Source: Hymenopellis radicata (taxonomy: Eukaryota > Basidiomycota > Agaricomycetes > Agaricales > Physalacriaceae). Taken from it: 64,000 bases of DNA. Below the pieces are notes generated by a model. The model was not told the origin of the DNA, made no database searches, and worked only from the letters and a program-made list of their open reading frames with translations. Positions 45,700-55,684 of the stretch are shown here, piece after piece. Position numbers and translations under genes: made by a program. Each line of letters opens with the position of its first letter. Positions within the stretch are counted from its first letter, which is position 1. Location of the stretch: contig JADNRX010000285.1 in the NCBI GenBank assembly GCA_015501595.1, forward strand, positions 1-64,000, written 5' to 3'.

Positions 45700-46838
45700 G
45701 TGCAAAACGCGCAATTGACGAATTGAGTGCTAGTCTTGGCGGCGGCTGCTCTGTCTGTGTTCGTCGTGGTTCCTCGCGCTCCTTGGCCACCTTCGGCTTG
45801 TCCGCCGGCAGCGTCTGAGTCTGAGCTTGGGGAGGGGGAACCCTTGCCTTAGGAACTAGCGGCGGGTCTGCGACAAACGTCGTCCGAGGAATCTCTGTGG
45901 TCCCGCCTGTGGCTTTTGGGGTGAGCTACTCGTCACTCCCGAACCGCCTGGCTCATACCTGACTTTGGGCCCGTCTGCGTACGTTGGGGGGCTCCAAACG
46001 CGCCAAACCCTCCGAACCTGGGCTCCTTGTAAGGTGGGACTTCCACGATCTGTTCCTTGTGGTTCGCGAATAAACCTGGACGCGGGGTTAGCTTCGTGGG
46101 AGCAGAAAGCGCGTGAGGCCCCAGGAAACTGCAGGCGCACTAACCTGACTGAATTGCTGCTGCGCGAAAGGCTGCAGAGGCAGGGGAAACTGCCGCCTTA
46201 GACCCAAATGTGGTCGCTGGCCTGAACGTGCTGGACGTCTTTGTCGCGGCCGGATTCGTCGCGGAACCGAAGGTGGTCCTTCCAGTTCCCAGTGAGCTCG
46301 CCGCAGCGTCTCCCTGAGTCCTAGGCGGATGACCTTGATTCGAAGGCGACTTCACCGATCACGACGCTGGCTCGTAGCCGGACGTGACTATAATCGGAGA
46401 CGGGGCCAAGGTAGACTGGTTTGTCCCCGTCTCTTCCTGCGCGAAATGGACTGAGCGCGATTGGGCTGGCGCGGACGACGCCGAAGGCTCGAACGGTGTG
46501 AAACTCCATCCTGAGCCCGACGCTCGTGGAGGGCTGGAACTCGGCACCTCCCGATGCGCCGGCTGCGAAAAGGTGTCTGCGTCCTCGATGTCATCCAGCG
46601 CGTCGCTGGGCTCCGGAGCGTCTGCTTCCTCGATATCATCTCTCGGGCTGACATTTTCTATGCCTCCGAAGCTGCGCACCGCGTCGTCCAAGGTAACGCC
46701 CGGACGCCTGCGACGGGTGGCTTTGCCTAGTTCTTGCCACAGTTCCCCATCCAGACTGCCTGATTGGCCCGATAAGGTGTTGGTAGAGCGCAGGCTGCGA
46801 GTCTGGGGTTCGGGAGCCTTAGGATTCCTCGGCGCCAT
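45700..46838 (-). pseudogene. Disordered FG-rich protein with an in-frame stop
   Basis: From ATG at 46838 (MAPRNPKAPEPQTRSLRS) an acidic, Ser/Pro-rich frame runs to a TGA at 46359 and continues in the same frame (SVKSPSNQGHPPRTQGD) with TTFGSATNPAATKTSSTF and FGSKAAVSPASAAF. After a frame change come GLFANHKEQIVEV, RFGGFGAFGAPQ and, at the 3' end, TFVADPPLVPKARVPPPQAQ. Scattered FG dipeptides in low-complexity sequence recall nucleoporins, but no folded domain is visible, so that is only a suggestion. Confidence 0.4.
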
Positions 46839-47382
46839 TGTGAAAATGGGAAGCGAACAAGCTCCGTCGTCGTCCCGAGTCGTACGTCGTCCCGCCTAGC
46901 TGGAAAGGACCTGTAAGGGCTGACGCCGACTTTCCAAAGCCAAAGAAAAAGAAAGAGTTGCTCAACGACGCGGGAAAGTCGCGTTGGCGATGCTGGAGGC
47001 TTTCTAGATGGTGGGAGGACGGAAAGAGGAAACCCGGGATCACGTGCCTATTGCCAGCCGCGTGAAACGTCGCCCCGATTCCCCCTACCCGCGCCAGCCT
47101 CCTCGGGGCTCCCAAATCGAGTGCTAGTCTTGGACACCGAAAATAGAGACTTACAGCGTAGAGCAAGGCACGAGTGGTAAGTACTTGCAAGTATCTGCAA
47201 GTATCGGCATCACCCGGGTGGTGTCGGTCCAAGAATTTTGGAAACCGCTGTAAGGAGGGCATTGCAAGCAAAATTGGGCCAATCGGTGTGTTCTGGTGGA
47301 CATGCGGATTCCCGATACGACTAACACTACGCGCCACAGGCCAATAATAGGATTGAAGACCGCCTGAAAGTATGCATGTACA

Positions 47383-47774
47383 TTGGCCTGTTGTACCTTT
47401 ATGACCATACAGCAGGGATCAGCAGCTGTATCTTTTGACCCCGCGACGCCTCCAGCAACGCCAGCTGCCAGACGCGCAAAACACGCGACCAGTGAATCTA
47501 ACGCAGGTGGAGGAGCTGGAAACACCATTGATTTGACTGTATCAGACGATGAGGATGGAGACCTGCAGGAATTTGGCGCCAAGGTCAGTATACATACATT
47601 CGACTCTTAACGGGACTCATTATGTATGGATTTCGTGAACAGACATACGTCGTGAAGCAGGAACTGGAACAGCTGTCTATGCCTCCCGATGGCTCTTCTT
47701 CGCGACCTGCAAAGGAAATGTCCGTTGTTCCCGAGGCGCGTGGCAAGTCCAACGACGGGGAATCTGTGAATTGA
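47383..47774 (+). CDS. Exons with a SUMO-interaction motif, possibly 5' part of the DUF6697-like gene
   Basis: The first block ends NTIDLTVSDDEDGDLQEFGA; IDLTVSDDED is a strong SIM-plus-acid motif. After a 50-60 nt intron-like gap comes TYVVKQELEQLSMPPDGSSS, ending at TGA 47772-47774. It lies immediately 5' of the duplicated DUF6697-like segment, so it may be its N-terminal exons, with the stop lying in or before an intron. Upstream start not found. Confidence 0.35.
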
Positions 47775-47825
47775 CGCAGCTCTCAGACACCACAACACTA
47801 TTCGACTTCCCCCGAACGCGACATA

Positions 47826-50800
47826 TACTCTCGAGTCGACACATCACGCTGGGCAGAAGCGGAAGCGGGCACAAGATGAGGTGAAGGTTTACCTATATTT
47901 TGAATTCGGCTTCATTTACGTCGTCATTATAGGATACTGTCCTTCCAACGCTCACAGAGCCCATGTGTTTCGAAGATTTTCGACCGAAAGAACAGAATGG
48001 GGCTTTCGACTTCTCTGTGATTTCATTCCCTTTCCACTGTGATCAACAATTAACCCCTTCGACCAGGTCTACGAACCAATATAGACACGCTACCTTTTAG
48101 ATTGAAAACCGTCTGTGTCCATCAATCCTCCAGCTGAGGAAAATGTTTTGGCATCTCGCGACGAGCTGAATAAACAATATGGTTGTGGCGCGTTTAATCT
48201 TATCGCAACCGTTCCAGCAAACATGAGTCCATCCCCGGATGGAGAAGCCCTGCGTCTGTTGTTCCCTTCCCGAGATCTCAGTCCACTTTCCGTGACTCAG
48301 GCCGGTCGTCCGGGTCCATTGTTCACATCGCGGACAGACATAGGCGTCGATAAAACGCCGCTGCATGTTTTCAGTGAGCATACTTCGGAGGACAAGATTC
48401 GCTGGTTGTACGTCGGAGAATACACGCTCGGGCCGGCGGGAAGGATTGAGTCTGCTCAATTTGCTGGTTTCCCCGCGAACGTACGCCGAGTCTCCCACCG
48501 GGGGCAATAGTGTAGGGAGGTAACTGTGACCTGCCTGACAGGCAGGTGACATGCAGGTCGTAAGGCAGGTAGCCGGCAGGTCGTTGATACCTGCTCCACC
48601 AGCTATAAGGGCCAAGGGGGTTCCAAAATTAAAATTTCGTACACAGGGCCGTTTAATTTTTTTGAGAGGTCGGCGTAGACCCTACCTACCTCTATGACGT
48701 CATATGTAGCACGTGATGCGTTATTTACCATATTGGTATGGACCCCTGACCCCACTTCTTCCCCGCGCCATCATCTGCGGCGCTTTCCACCTCTTGTTCC
48801 ACAGCCGTCGCATGTCCAACGCTGTGGAATAAAATCCATGCCTATACAGGGCGTATGGAACTTCCTTCTGGTCAGCAAGACCATCATTTAACGCGTAGAT
48901 GAGACTTACCCAACCCGTCTCACATCCAGCTCGTGTACATTTGACCGCACTTGCTCTCTCCTCCTCTGCCACCTTCATGCCACATACTGTAGTGTTTCGA
49001 CCGTAACTTCACAGCCTGTGACCCGTTATGGTCTGAAGTTACAGCAAACAGCTTCACAGACCCTTAAATTGCCTTATTTGGACAGTCCTGCCATAGGCGG
49101 GACCTGAAATTTCCTTATTTGGAGGCTTGTGCCTGGCCAAAGTGGTCCGTGACCCGTTATGGTGTATATATAGCTTCACTTCAAAGACCTCCGTGACCCG
49201 TTATGTGAATTTGCGTCGAAACACTACAGTACACATTCGCCAAGAATATCCGCAACTGTCTTCCGTGAGGTGGGTAGCTTGGGTGGGCAAGAGAAGGCGG
49301 CAACCAAGGGTGATTACTATATTTGGATAGCTGTCATTCGCTATACATTTTAGCATCGCCGCCGGCGCGGATATGTCTCGTTATAGTGGAGAATGGCAGC
49401 TAATACTTGAATACACAATTTATGACCCAAATATGACCCAAAATATCATAGTTTGAGAAAACTTTTTTTGGACCTCGACGCTGACCCTACCTACCTGCCG
49501 GATGTATCGGACTTTAAGTCCGGAACCCCCTTGATAAGGGCAAGATTAGATTAGATTCAATAAAGTCGTTTCAGGTAGCTCTAACACATTGAATTTTATC
49601 CCACATGTGTCGCGCAGCTTAGCTTTGACCATTCCTTTCATCAATTCCTTCATCATTGATTTCATTGTCGTGTACTTTGATTCATGTATGTCTGTTGGGA
49701 CCTGCGGGGCCATCTGCGTCAGGTCCAGTGACTGGGAAGTGTACCCTGTCTGCACAGTCAGCTTCCCAATTCCCACCACCATCATCATCAAAGAAACCAT
49801 GCACTATTGATAGTGAATAGCATGGGCTCATGAGCACTCCCACCCTGAACCCGATGCCATAAGTACCTGCACCCGACGCCTACGCCCGGGTATGGGTTCT
49901 CCGTAATTTTCTGCGCGGGTACGAAACGGGTGGCAGGTGGCGGGTGTGCACCCATGAGGAACGGAGAGGTTGGAAGAACATTTCGTGCATGCCGACAACC
50001 CCCGAGCAATTGCGCGGGGGTTAGCGACATGTACGATACACATTGGTGAGGCCCCGGCTACTTGCAAGAGCAAGAACTGCAGCTCAACCAAGTACAGAAA
50101 GGTGGGGGCAGGGGAGGAAATGGTGGCGAGGAGATGGCGGCTGTGAGGAGACGGTGGCCGCGAGGAGACGGTGGCTGCGAGGCAGGCGATGACACGAGGA
50201 TGGAAAGAAAGAATATATACCATCTGCGCCTAGAAGCATCCGCGACGCCTTCCAGCTCAGAAGTCCTGCTCCTCGCTTGTTACTGGGCGAGAATATGATG
50301 GCGCGGGGGTGAATCCAGCATCTTCAAGTGCGTCTTCATCATTCACGAGTTCTGCAGCTCCGCCGGGAGGCTTATGTGTGCATGTTGCTCGTTGAGAGAG
50401 CCGAATGCGAAAAAAGTGCATGTGGCCTCGTCCAGAGGGCTTACGCATCTTGGATCTGCATTAATCGCGTTGCAAAAAAAGAAAGAAACAGAAGATCATG
50501 GTCCAGTATAAGTGTCACCTCACTTGTGAGGGCTTACGCAGCAAGCATTGTTGTCAAATTGGTGTCGTCGCGAAGACGAACACCAGAATGCCCCGGAACA
50601 TATCGAGGGCGCAGCGGCCGGCGCGAAGCCAAACCGCAGAAGAAAAGTGAAAGAGAACAAAGATATGACATTGAACAAGCCCCAGAAGAATTTCTGAGGC
50701 CGACGAACACAACACGAACATTGTGCTGCGGTGGGAGAGTGCCAAGGACTAAAGTGAGTGACATAATACTTGCTTACTCTATCATAATCTACGGCAAATT

Positions 50801-51435
50801 CACGACCTGCCAGTTACCTGCCTGACTACCTGCCTGTCAGGCAGGTAACTGTTACCTCCCCTCACGATTGCCTCCGGTGTCCCATTCAGTTATTTGAATA
50901 TGTCTGAACATTGCTTTTGTCGTATTTAGATACAGATGATGTGGGGTAGACTGGTAGCAGAGAAGGATCATCAAGAGAGCTATCTTGTGATGCGAGCACG
51001 TATCGCTCTGCGAAAGACAGGTGTGGATGATCCAAAGGAGGAGGACGTAAAGCACAAGATGAAGAAAGTCGAAGTCAGAAAGGGCATATGCGTATCGCCC
51101 GCCGATGTCGTCGACACCCTCATTTCTGGAGACGAGGTACGGTTGCAAGTGTTCATTCATATGCAGCACGATCTGAGTACACTTTTACTTTTCAGTGCAT
51201 TAATATCCTGCAGATGAAATGTGTTGGGTACGACCACGCTTTCTCAGACGACCTTCAAGAGAAGTTTCCTCCCAAGGCATCCCCTCGAATCAGCAAGAAC
51301 CGTTGCGCGCCGGTTCGGCGGAAGCAGGACGATGTCACGCCTCCCGCATCTTCAGAGCTCCGCCGGTCGAAGAGGGATCGGAAGGCGCGTGTCCTAGGCC
51401 CTGTCACTCCTGAGATTTATAAGGACAAGAGCTGA
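47826..51435 (+). CDS. DUF6697-like protein gene carrying a transposon in an intron
   Basis: Exons: about 48105-48480 (PPAEENVLASRDELNKQYGC ... EYTLGPAGRIESAQFAGFPA), then, after an intron containing a 2.4-kb transposon, about 50932-51136 (MWGRLVAEKDHQ, MRARIALRKTGVDDP, ADVVDTLISGDE), then 51214-51435 (MKCVGYDHAFSDDLQEKFPP ... ending VTPEIYKDKS). The basic tail SSELRRSKRDRKARVLG suggests nuclear location. Unlike the 19 kb copy it keeps the final exon, and all coding blocks flanking the transposon stay in frame. Removal depends on splicing a 2.45-kb intron in a genome of roughly 50-nt introns. Family name from memory of the motif pattern. Confidence 0.55.
48613..49533. mobile_element. hAT-type element (921 bp) nested in the CACTA-like element
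   Basis: Target duplication ATAAGGGC at 48605-48612 and 49534-49541. Short terminal inverted repeat CAAGGGGGTTCC. The arms contain further inverted blocks (GACCCTACCTACCT near both ends). Non-coding. It contains a TACTGTAG-type MITE at 48985-49231. Confidence 0.85.
48985..49231. mobile_element. TACTGTAG-type MITE (247 bp)
   Basis: Ends TACTGTAGTGTTTCGAC on the left and its reverse complement with one extension on the right (GTCGAAACACTACAGTA). The interior repeats GTGACCCGTTATG three times. Flanks read CACA on both sides, a possible 4-bp duplication. Non-coding. Confidence 0.75.
49811..50760. mobile_element. Partial hAT relative of the 34.6-35.7 kb element
   Basis: Left end TAGTGAATAGCATGGGC resembles the TIR of the element at 34585. 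The near-palindrome beginning CCCCCGAGCAATTGC recurs at about 49999, and the block around 50565-50625 matches about 35350-35405. No right terminus or target duplication was found, so the copy is truncated or rearranged. Confidence 0.55.
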
Positions 51436-51723
51436 AATTGCCTTAGAGCATCGTGCAAGTGAAGGGCTTGTACGGCGTGCACACGCATGTCTATCATCAG
51501 TCTCCTGGGTAGATCACTTGAAACGTAGGCTCTGATTTCCTTGAAATCATGAAATCACGAAGTAGCTTTAAACGTCCTATAAGTGGCGAGGCAAAAACGT
51601 ATAAAGAACGTGCGAGAAGGAGTGTCCCAATTGGATAAGTATACCATGAAAGGATCGGACTCTTTGAATCATCATCCTGAATTACACGCGTATCCTCATC
51701 CAAGTGCTAACTAGCAACGTACC

Positions 51724-52125
51724 ATGACATTCAGGATGACAGAGCGCAGAAAACTCACCAATAAAGCTGGCCAGGCCATCCTCAATGGTTCATCTTCGCG
51801 TCCTGCTTCATTCAATATGAAGTCCTCATTTTCTTCTCTTTCAGATTTCTTTGACAAAGTATCAACCAAGCCTTCCCGGCAGCAAAAGCTGGAACTCGTG
51901 CAACTAGTGGTGGTAAGTCCATTCCTACATGGGAGGTCGATGCTCACCCATTATTTAGGATGCAGGCAACGCGCAATATACTGTCACAAAGTTCAAAGTT
52001 GACGAGATGGTTTGAGAAGCATAGGTCCAAGCTCAAGCTTACTAAGGCTGGCGCTGGGAACTCCTCCACCGTTAACTCTACGCGTCAATCCACAGCGGAT
52101 TTTGCGCTTTTCTTTGAAGAAACAG
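51724..52125 (+). pseudogene. Double homeodomain-like gene, broken copy
   Basis: Exon 1 encodes MTFRMTERRKLTNKAGQAIL and TKPSRQQKLELVQLVV; after a GT-AG intron (51913-51959) exon 2 begins DAGNAQYTVTK. The paralogue at base 1 then continues LTRWFEKHRSK; here a tandem 7-bp duplication (CAAAGTT twice) shifts frame at about 51990. The alternative frame resumes LTRWFEKHRSKLKLTKAGAG but ends in unrelated sequence at 52126, where a transposon-like segment begins. So both a footprint-like indel and an insertion have hit this copy. Confidence 0.65.
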
Positions 52126-52480
52126 TAAATTCATGGACTTTATTTAAGAAACCCAACATCCCAGCCTGCTGCTTAAAGACTGTTTCATTGAGCATATTTA
52201 AGCCTTGTTAAGCGAACCTGTGCTCATACGTGACTGATACTTCTCGTGCCATACCTCCACCGCCATTTAAGCGATTGCTTAACTGCATGCTTAAGTTGGT
52301 AGGCTTAAATGTTGCTCTCATCAGTCTGTACTCGAGGGCTTGAGCACTGCTTAAGCAGTGCTCAAAGACTGCTCATTAACCTCGCATACACTACACACTT
52401 AAACAAGTCGAACAAATGTGAACTAACAGCTTAATCATATCTTCGCACTTAAGCGTCAACGTACGATACGAGCTCCGTAA
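52126..52480. repeat. TTAAGC-rich repeat block with a 26-bp palindrome
   Basis: Starts exactly where homology with the homeodomain gene stops (after TTTTCTTTGAAGAA). Roughly a dozen TTAAGC/GCTTAA motifs occur in both orientations. Bases 52340-52365 are a perfect palindrome centred on CTTAAG (half-site TTGAGCACTGCTT). This looks like the subterminal region of a large DNA transposon, probably the one carrying the TET/JBP-like relic; no matching far end is found. Confidence 0.5.
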
Positions 52481-52646
52481 CCTCAACCCAACCCTTCCCT
52501 TTGCGAGTCGTGGCCACAATCTTCGGCGCTCTATATTTCTCGTCAGCAATGAGGCATCACGGAAAGCCCGACATTTACTTCTTGTTCAACTAAGCGGGAC
52601 TTCCTTATCCAGATCTGCAAGATCTACGTGTCCTCGCCCTCCTCTT

Positions 52647-53990
52647 TTGGAAATCTCTCATACTACTACGCCCTCGCACTCCCTGGAGCCTCCATCACTG
52701 CTTACGCCACTTTCTGACCTTTCAACCCCTGCCTCCCCTTCTTTCCCTCATGCATCTTTGTATAATACACCCTCTGTGTCGAATGCTCTCATGTCAAATG
52801 CGCGTTCCATTCCCTCTGATGGTACAACAGACGCTTCAAACAATACAGAGCCCACGTCGCGCATACCACCATTGAACGCGTCACCGTCAAAGATACAACA
52901 TCCATCCCTTCCTCCACGCCGCAAGGAAGCCTACCAGGAAGAGTCGCATCAACGACGCGCACGGAAGCAATAAGAACACGCAGATGAGGAGGGGGAAGAT
53001 GTGAAGGATTCAACTTGGCGCCACATCGAAGATGCCATGGATCACATTATGCAATTCGACCTCAATGCCGATGACTTCCCCATGAACTCATTGGGCTTTG
53101 GTGGACTCCATCAATCTTTGGCTAAAGATCAGCGCGATGCCGATGCCCTCTGTGCTCAACCAGGTTGGACCCATCTACGGTACGAGGGGCACGGAAGCAT
53201 TCCTCTGGTGGACCGGAAGCATCGAATGATCGCCTGCATTGGCGGAACTCCGAAAGACGTGGCGCGCTGGAAGAAGAAGGTGGTGGAGCCACTGGTGGAT
53301 GCCATCGAGAAGGGTTCGCGTAGCGTCAAGTTTTCCCAGAAGGAGAAGAAGCACAAGTGAGGGTCTTTTCCGGCGACCGCAGTGTGTGTCTCACACGGTG
53401 GGGGTGAAAAGGCACGTCTTTTCAAGATTGTATTCTAGTCATTTGTACTCATGCACATCAAGCATCCTGATAATCGGCGGCTCTCAAAATCAGCACGCAT
53501 TTTCATGCAAGGCTTACTTGCAAACCACGCAATGCAGCATGCCTCTGGTTTCCTTAATTGTACGCTTTCCTCACTCGAAACGCCGTAACACCCATCCACT
53601 CATTTTGCTTAGATCTCTTTTGCACCGATAACCACCCGATGTACGACATCTATGAAGCGCATCAGTTGTAACTGCATGCTAAACACCCCCACCTTCGCAA
53701 AAACTTCAACAATAGTGTCTTTTCTTGCCTTACCGTCAACAGCAGGCCTCAGATGGTTACGGATCCCCATGCCGACAGCGCGAACAAGCCCAACGGATTC
53801 TACAAGCGTGGAGGGCAGCTTGTACTGTGAGATTTGAAATTAGTGATCGACTTCCCTCGGGCTGCACGATCTTCATCCCATCTGCATTACTCATCCATTC
53901 TAACTGCCCAATTCAAAAGGGTGAGCGGCAATATTCCTGGACGCAGTATACTGCTGGCGGACTGTTTCATTGGGTAGCAAACAGCTTTTA
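52647..53990 (+). pseudogene. TET/JBP-type 2OG-Fe(II) oxygenase relic
   Basis: The frame from 52647 is one reading frame cut by TAA (52971-52973) and TGA (53358-53360). It includes KEAYQEESHQRRARKQ, IACIGGTPKDVARWKKKVVE and, past the stop, GSFPATAVCVSHGGGEKA. Later pieces, in shifted frames, give NFAN-like sequence, TDPHADSANKPNGF (HxD iron ligand; CAT-GCC-GAC at 53768-53776), GGQLVL, a TGA at 53828-53830, DLKLVIDFP and finally GCTIFIPSALLIHSN with QYTAGGLFHWVANSF. This order matches fungal TET/JBP-like proteins carried by KDZ elements. Loss between HxD and GGQ removes core strands, so it is inactive. Confidence 0.7.
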
Positions 53991-54267
53991 AAAGTAAGAG
54001 AATTTCCTTCACAATGCAACAGATGACGAACACGCGCAATGGTAGGCTGCTAGGGAGCTGCGATGGCAGCGGGGACTTGAAGTTGTTCCCTGTACTGCCT
54101 TAGTTACCTTTTTGTTTGTGTATTTATTTACTGCCACATCTTATAGCATTATACCATTGTCCTAGCTCCTTATTTCATATATGTACACTGAATAGAAGTC
54201 ACTGTGTATGCATACTGTGATTTTAAGGGTAAATTAGATGAAAATCACCTAAAAAACCATTATGAAT

Positions 54268-54482
54268 TACTGTAGACTTCAAATCAATTCATCGGTCACG
54301 GGTCACAGAGGATCCGAAACCGACGAAAAGTCACACTGGTCACTGAAAAAATTACGAAAAAGTCCCCGGCGGGGCTCCCGCCGCGGCGGCAATTACCATA
54401 TATGGTAAGTCGACGAAACCAAAATTTCGTCAGTGAGGTCACAGGTCACATGCACCGACGAATTGATCGAAAGTCTACAGTA
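54268..54482. mobile_element. MITE, TACTGTAGACTT family (copy 1)
   Basis: Ends TACTGTAGACTTCAAATC (left) and reverse complement TACTGTAGACTTTCGATC (right), both followed by AATTC[AG]TCGGT. The core contains CCATATATGG. A relative is at 56733. It abuts the next element, sharing its terminal TA. Confidence 0.7.
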
Positions 54483-54866
54483 CTGTAGTATTACTACCAT
54501 AGGTTCGCGTCACAGGTCATGAGGCCTCATGATGTGAACCTAATTGTAGTTGGTCACTAGGTCACAAGGCCCTGTGAACATACCTAAAATTGGTCACAAA
54601 TCTGACTTGATCTAAATTTTGCTTCTTCGGCCTAATTTTAGTAGTTTTTTCTTCCATTTTACTCTATTTATGATGAAAATTGTCTATTTCTGCTGTTTGC
54701 ATCTACTTTATAGGTAAAATTAAGCTAAAAAAGCAGAAAGTTAAAAATCTCAATGAACATAATTTTTTTTAGGTCACACACTTTTGACCAGCATGAACAT
54801 GTCACTTAACATGTTCATGAGGTCACAGGTCACACCCTGTGAACCTATGGTCGAAATACTACAGTA
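54481..54866. mobile_element. MITE, TACTGTAGTATT family
   Basis: Ends TACTGTAGTATTACTACCAT (left) and reverse complement TACTGTAGTATTTCGACCAT (right), both followed by AGGTTC[GA]C. Interior AT-rich with repeated GGTCACAGGTCAC. Non-coding. Same superfamily as the elements at 38389, 48985 and 57381. Confidence 0.7.
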
Positions 54867-55684
54867 ATAGCTCTTCACGAGGTTGCGTTACGTGTTATGG
54901 TGCCCCGAACTCTTCATTTCACAGCTGCGTGTTACGCGTTATGTGAAGACTAGCCTGTAATAGTACAGTACCAAGGGTACCTCAAGTCAGTTTAAGTTGA
55001 CTTGAGGTTGACTTAGGAATGAGGCACCCGTGGACTGTGGCTTAGGAAGACCTTTGAGAATCCTGGACTTACATGTCCTAAGGCAATCATATGCCCTATA
55101 GTTAGCCTGAGTCTCCTTAATGGCAGGACCACTTTTCCTGATGATTATGGGGTGTCGAGCTTATCCTGTCATCCGTGAATTGACTGCGGCAGTACAAATC
55201 AGTTAAAGCTAATTATAGAGAAAAGCATATACACCTCAAAGACGCCACCTGCAGCTAACAGTGCAACAGCAAAGCTGTTGTCATGGAGACGTAATCGTCA
55301 TTCTCATACTGGAGTAGTTATTGTCGAGGTGCCGTGGTCCTAGCACTGCAAGCAAATGAGTAATAAAGCAGACCAAAAAAGGGCAAATCTTGAGGATGTC
55401 ACCTGTCAGGGTTGCCATCCGGGAATGTTCGTCGTCGTCATCAGTGTGGATGTTGTGCTTTCTTTCATGCCCTCGCCTAGTCCTTGTATCTGCAGTCAGT
55501 CACGATAAAAATACAGTGAAAAAAGTGTACCTTGATGACGCCATCTGTCAACAGATAGCGCAGCGTCAAGTTCCCAGATCCTCTAACCCGCGGGGTCATC
55601 ATCGTCATCATTATTGCCTGACAGGAAAACTTTGATGATGATTATTCTGAAAGGGTGGTCTTCATTGGCGTGGGTTTGGATAGT
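54867..55684. other. Intergenic
   Basis: Residual MITE-like ends near 54867-54982 (GTTACGCGTTATGTGAA motif), otherwise no gene or element could be delimited. Confidence 0.35.

Larger units (their letters stand above)
48496..50879. mobile_element. CACTA-like non-autonomous DNA transposon in an intron
   Basis: Comparison with the empty site at 19.80 kb fixes the borders: GAGTCTCC/ATTCAG there is split here, with TCC duplicated (48493-48495 and 50880-50882). Termini CACCGG[GA]GGCAAT and about 46 of 52 bp of terminal inverted repeat are followed by several GCAGGT/ACCTGC subterminal repeats. Three-bp duplications and such repeats fit the CACTA (CMC) superfamily, though ends are CACCG and not CACTA. 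It holds nested elements (48613-49533; partial hAT from 49811) and no recognisable transposase. Confidence 0.75.

Noticed and set aside
46384..46899. Plus-strand 171-residue frame
   Set aside because: Low-complexity shadow of the reverse-strand disordered protein that starts at 46838.
53239..53631. Plus-strand frame of 130 residues (LRKTWRAGRRRWW...) over the oxygenase relic
   Set aside because: The in-frame reading with HxD, GGQL and QYTAGGLF blocks explains the same DNA; the basic frame is a shadow.
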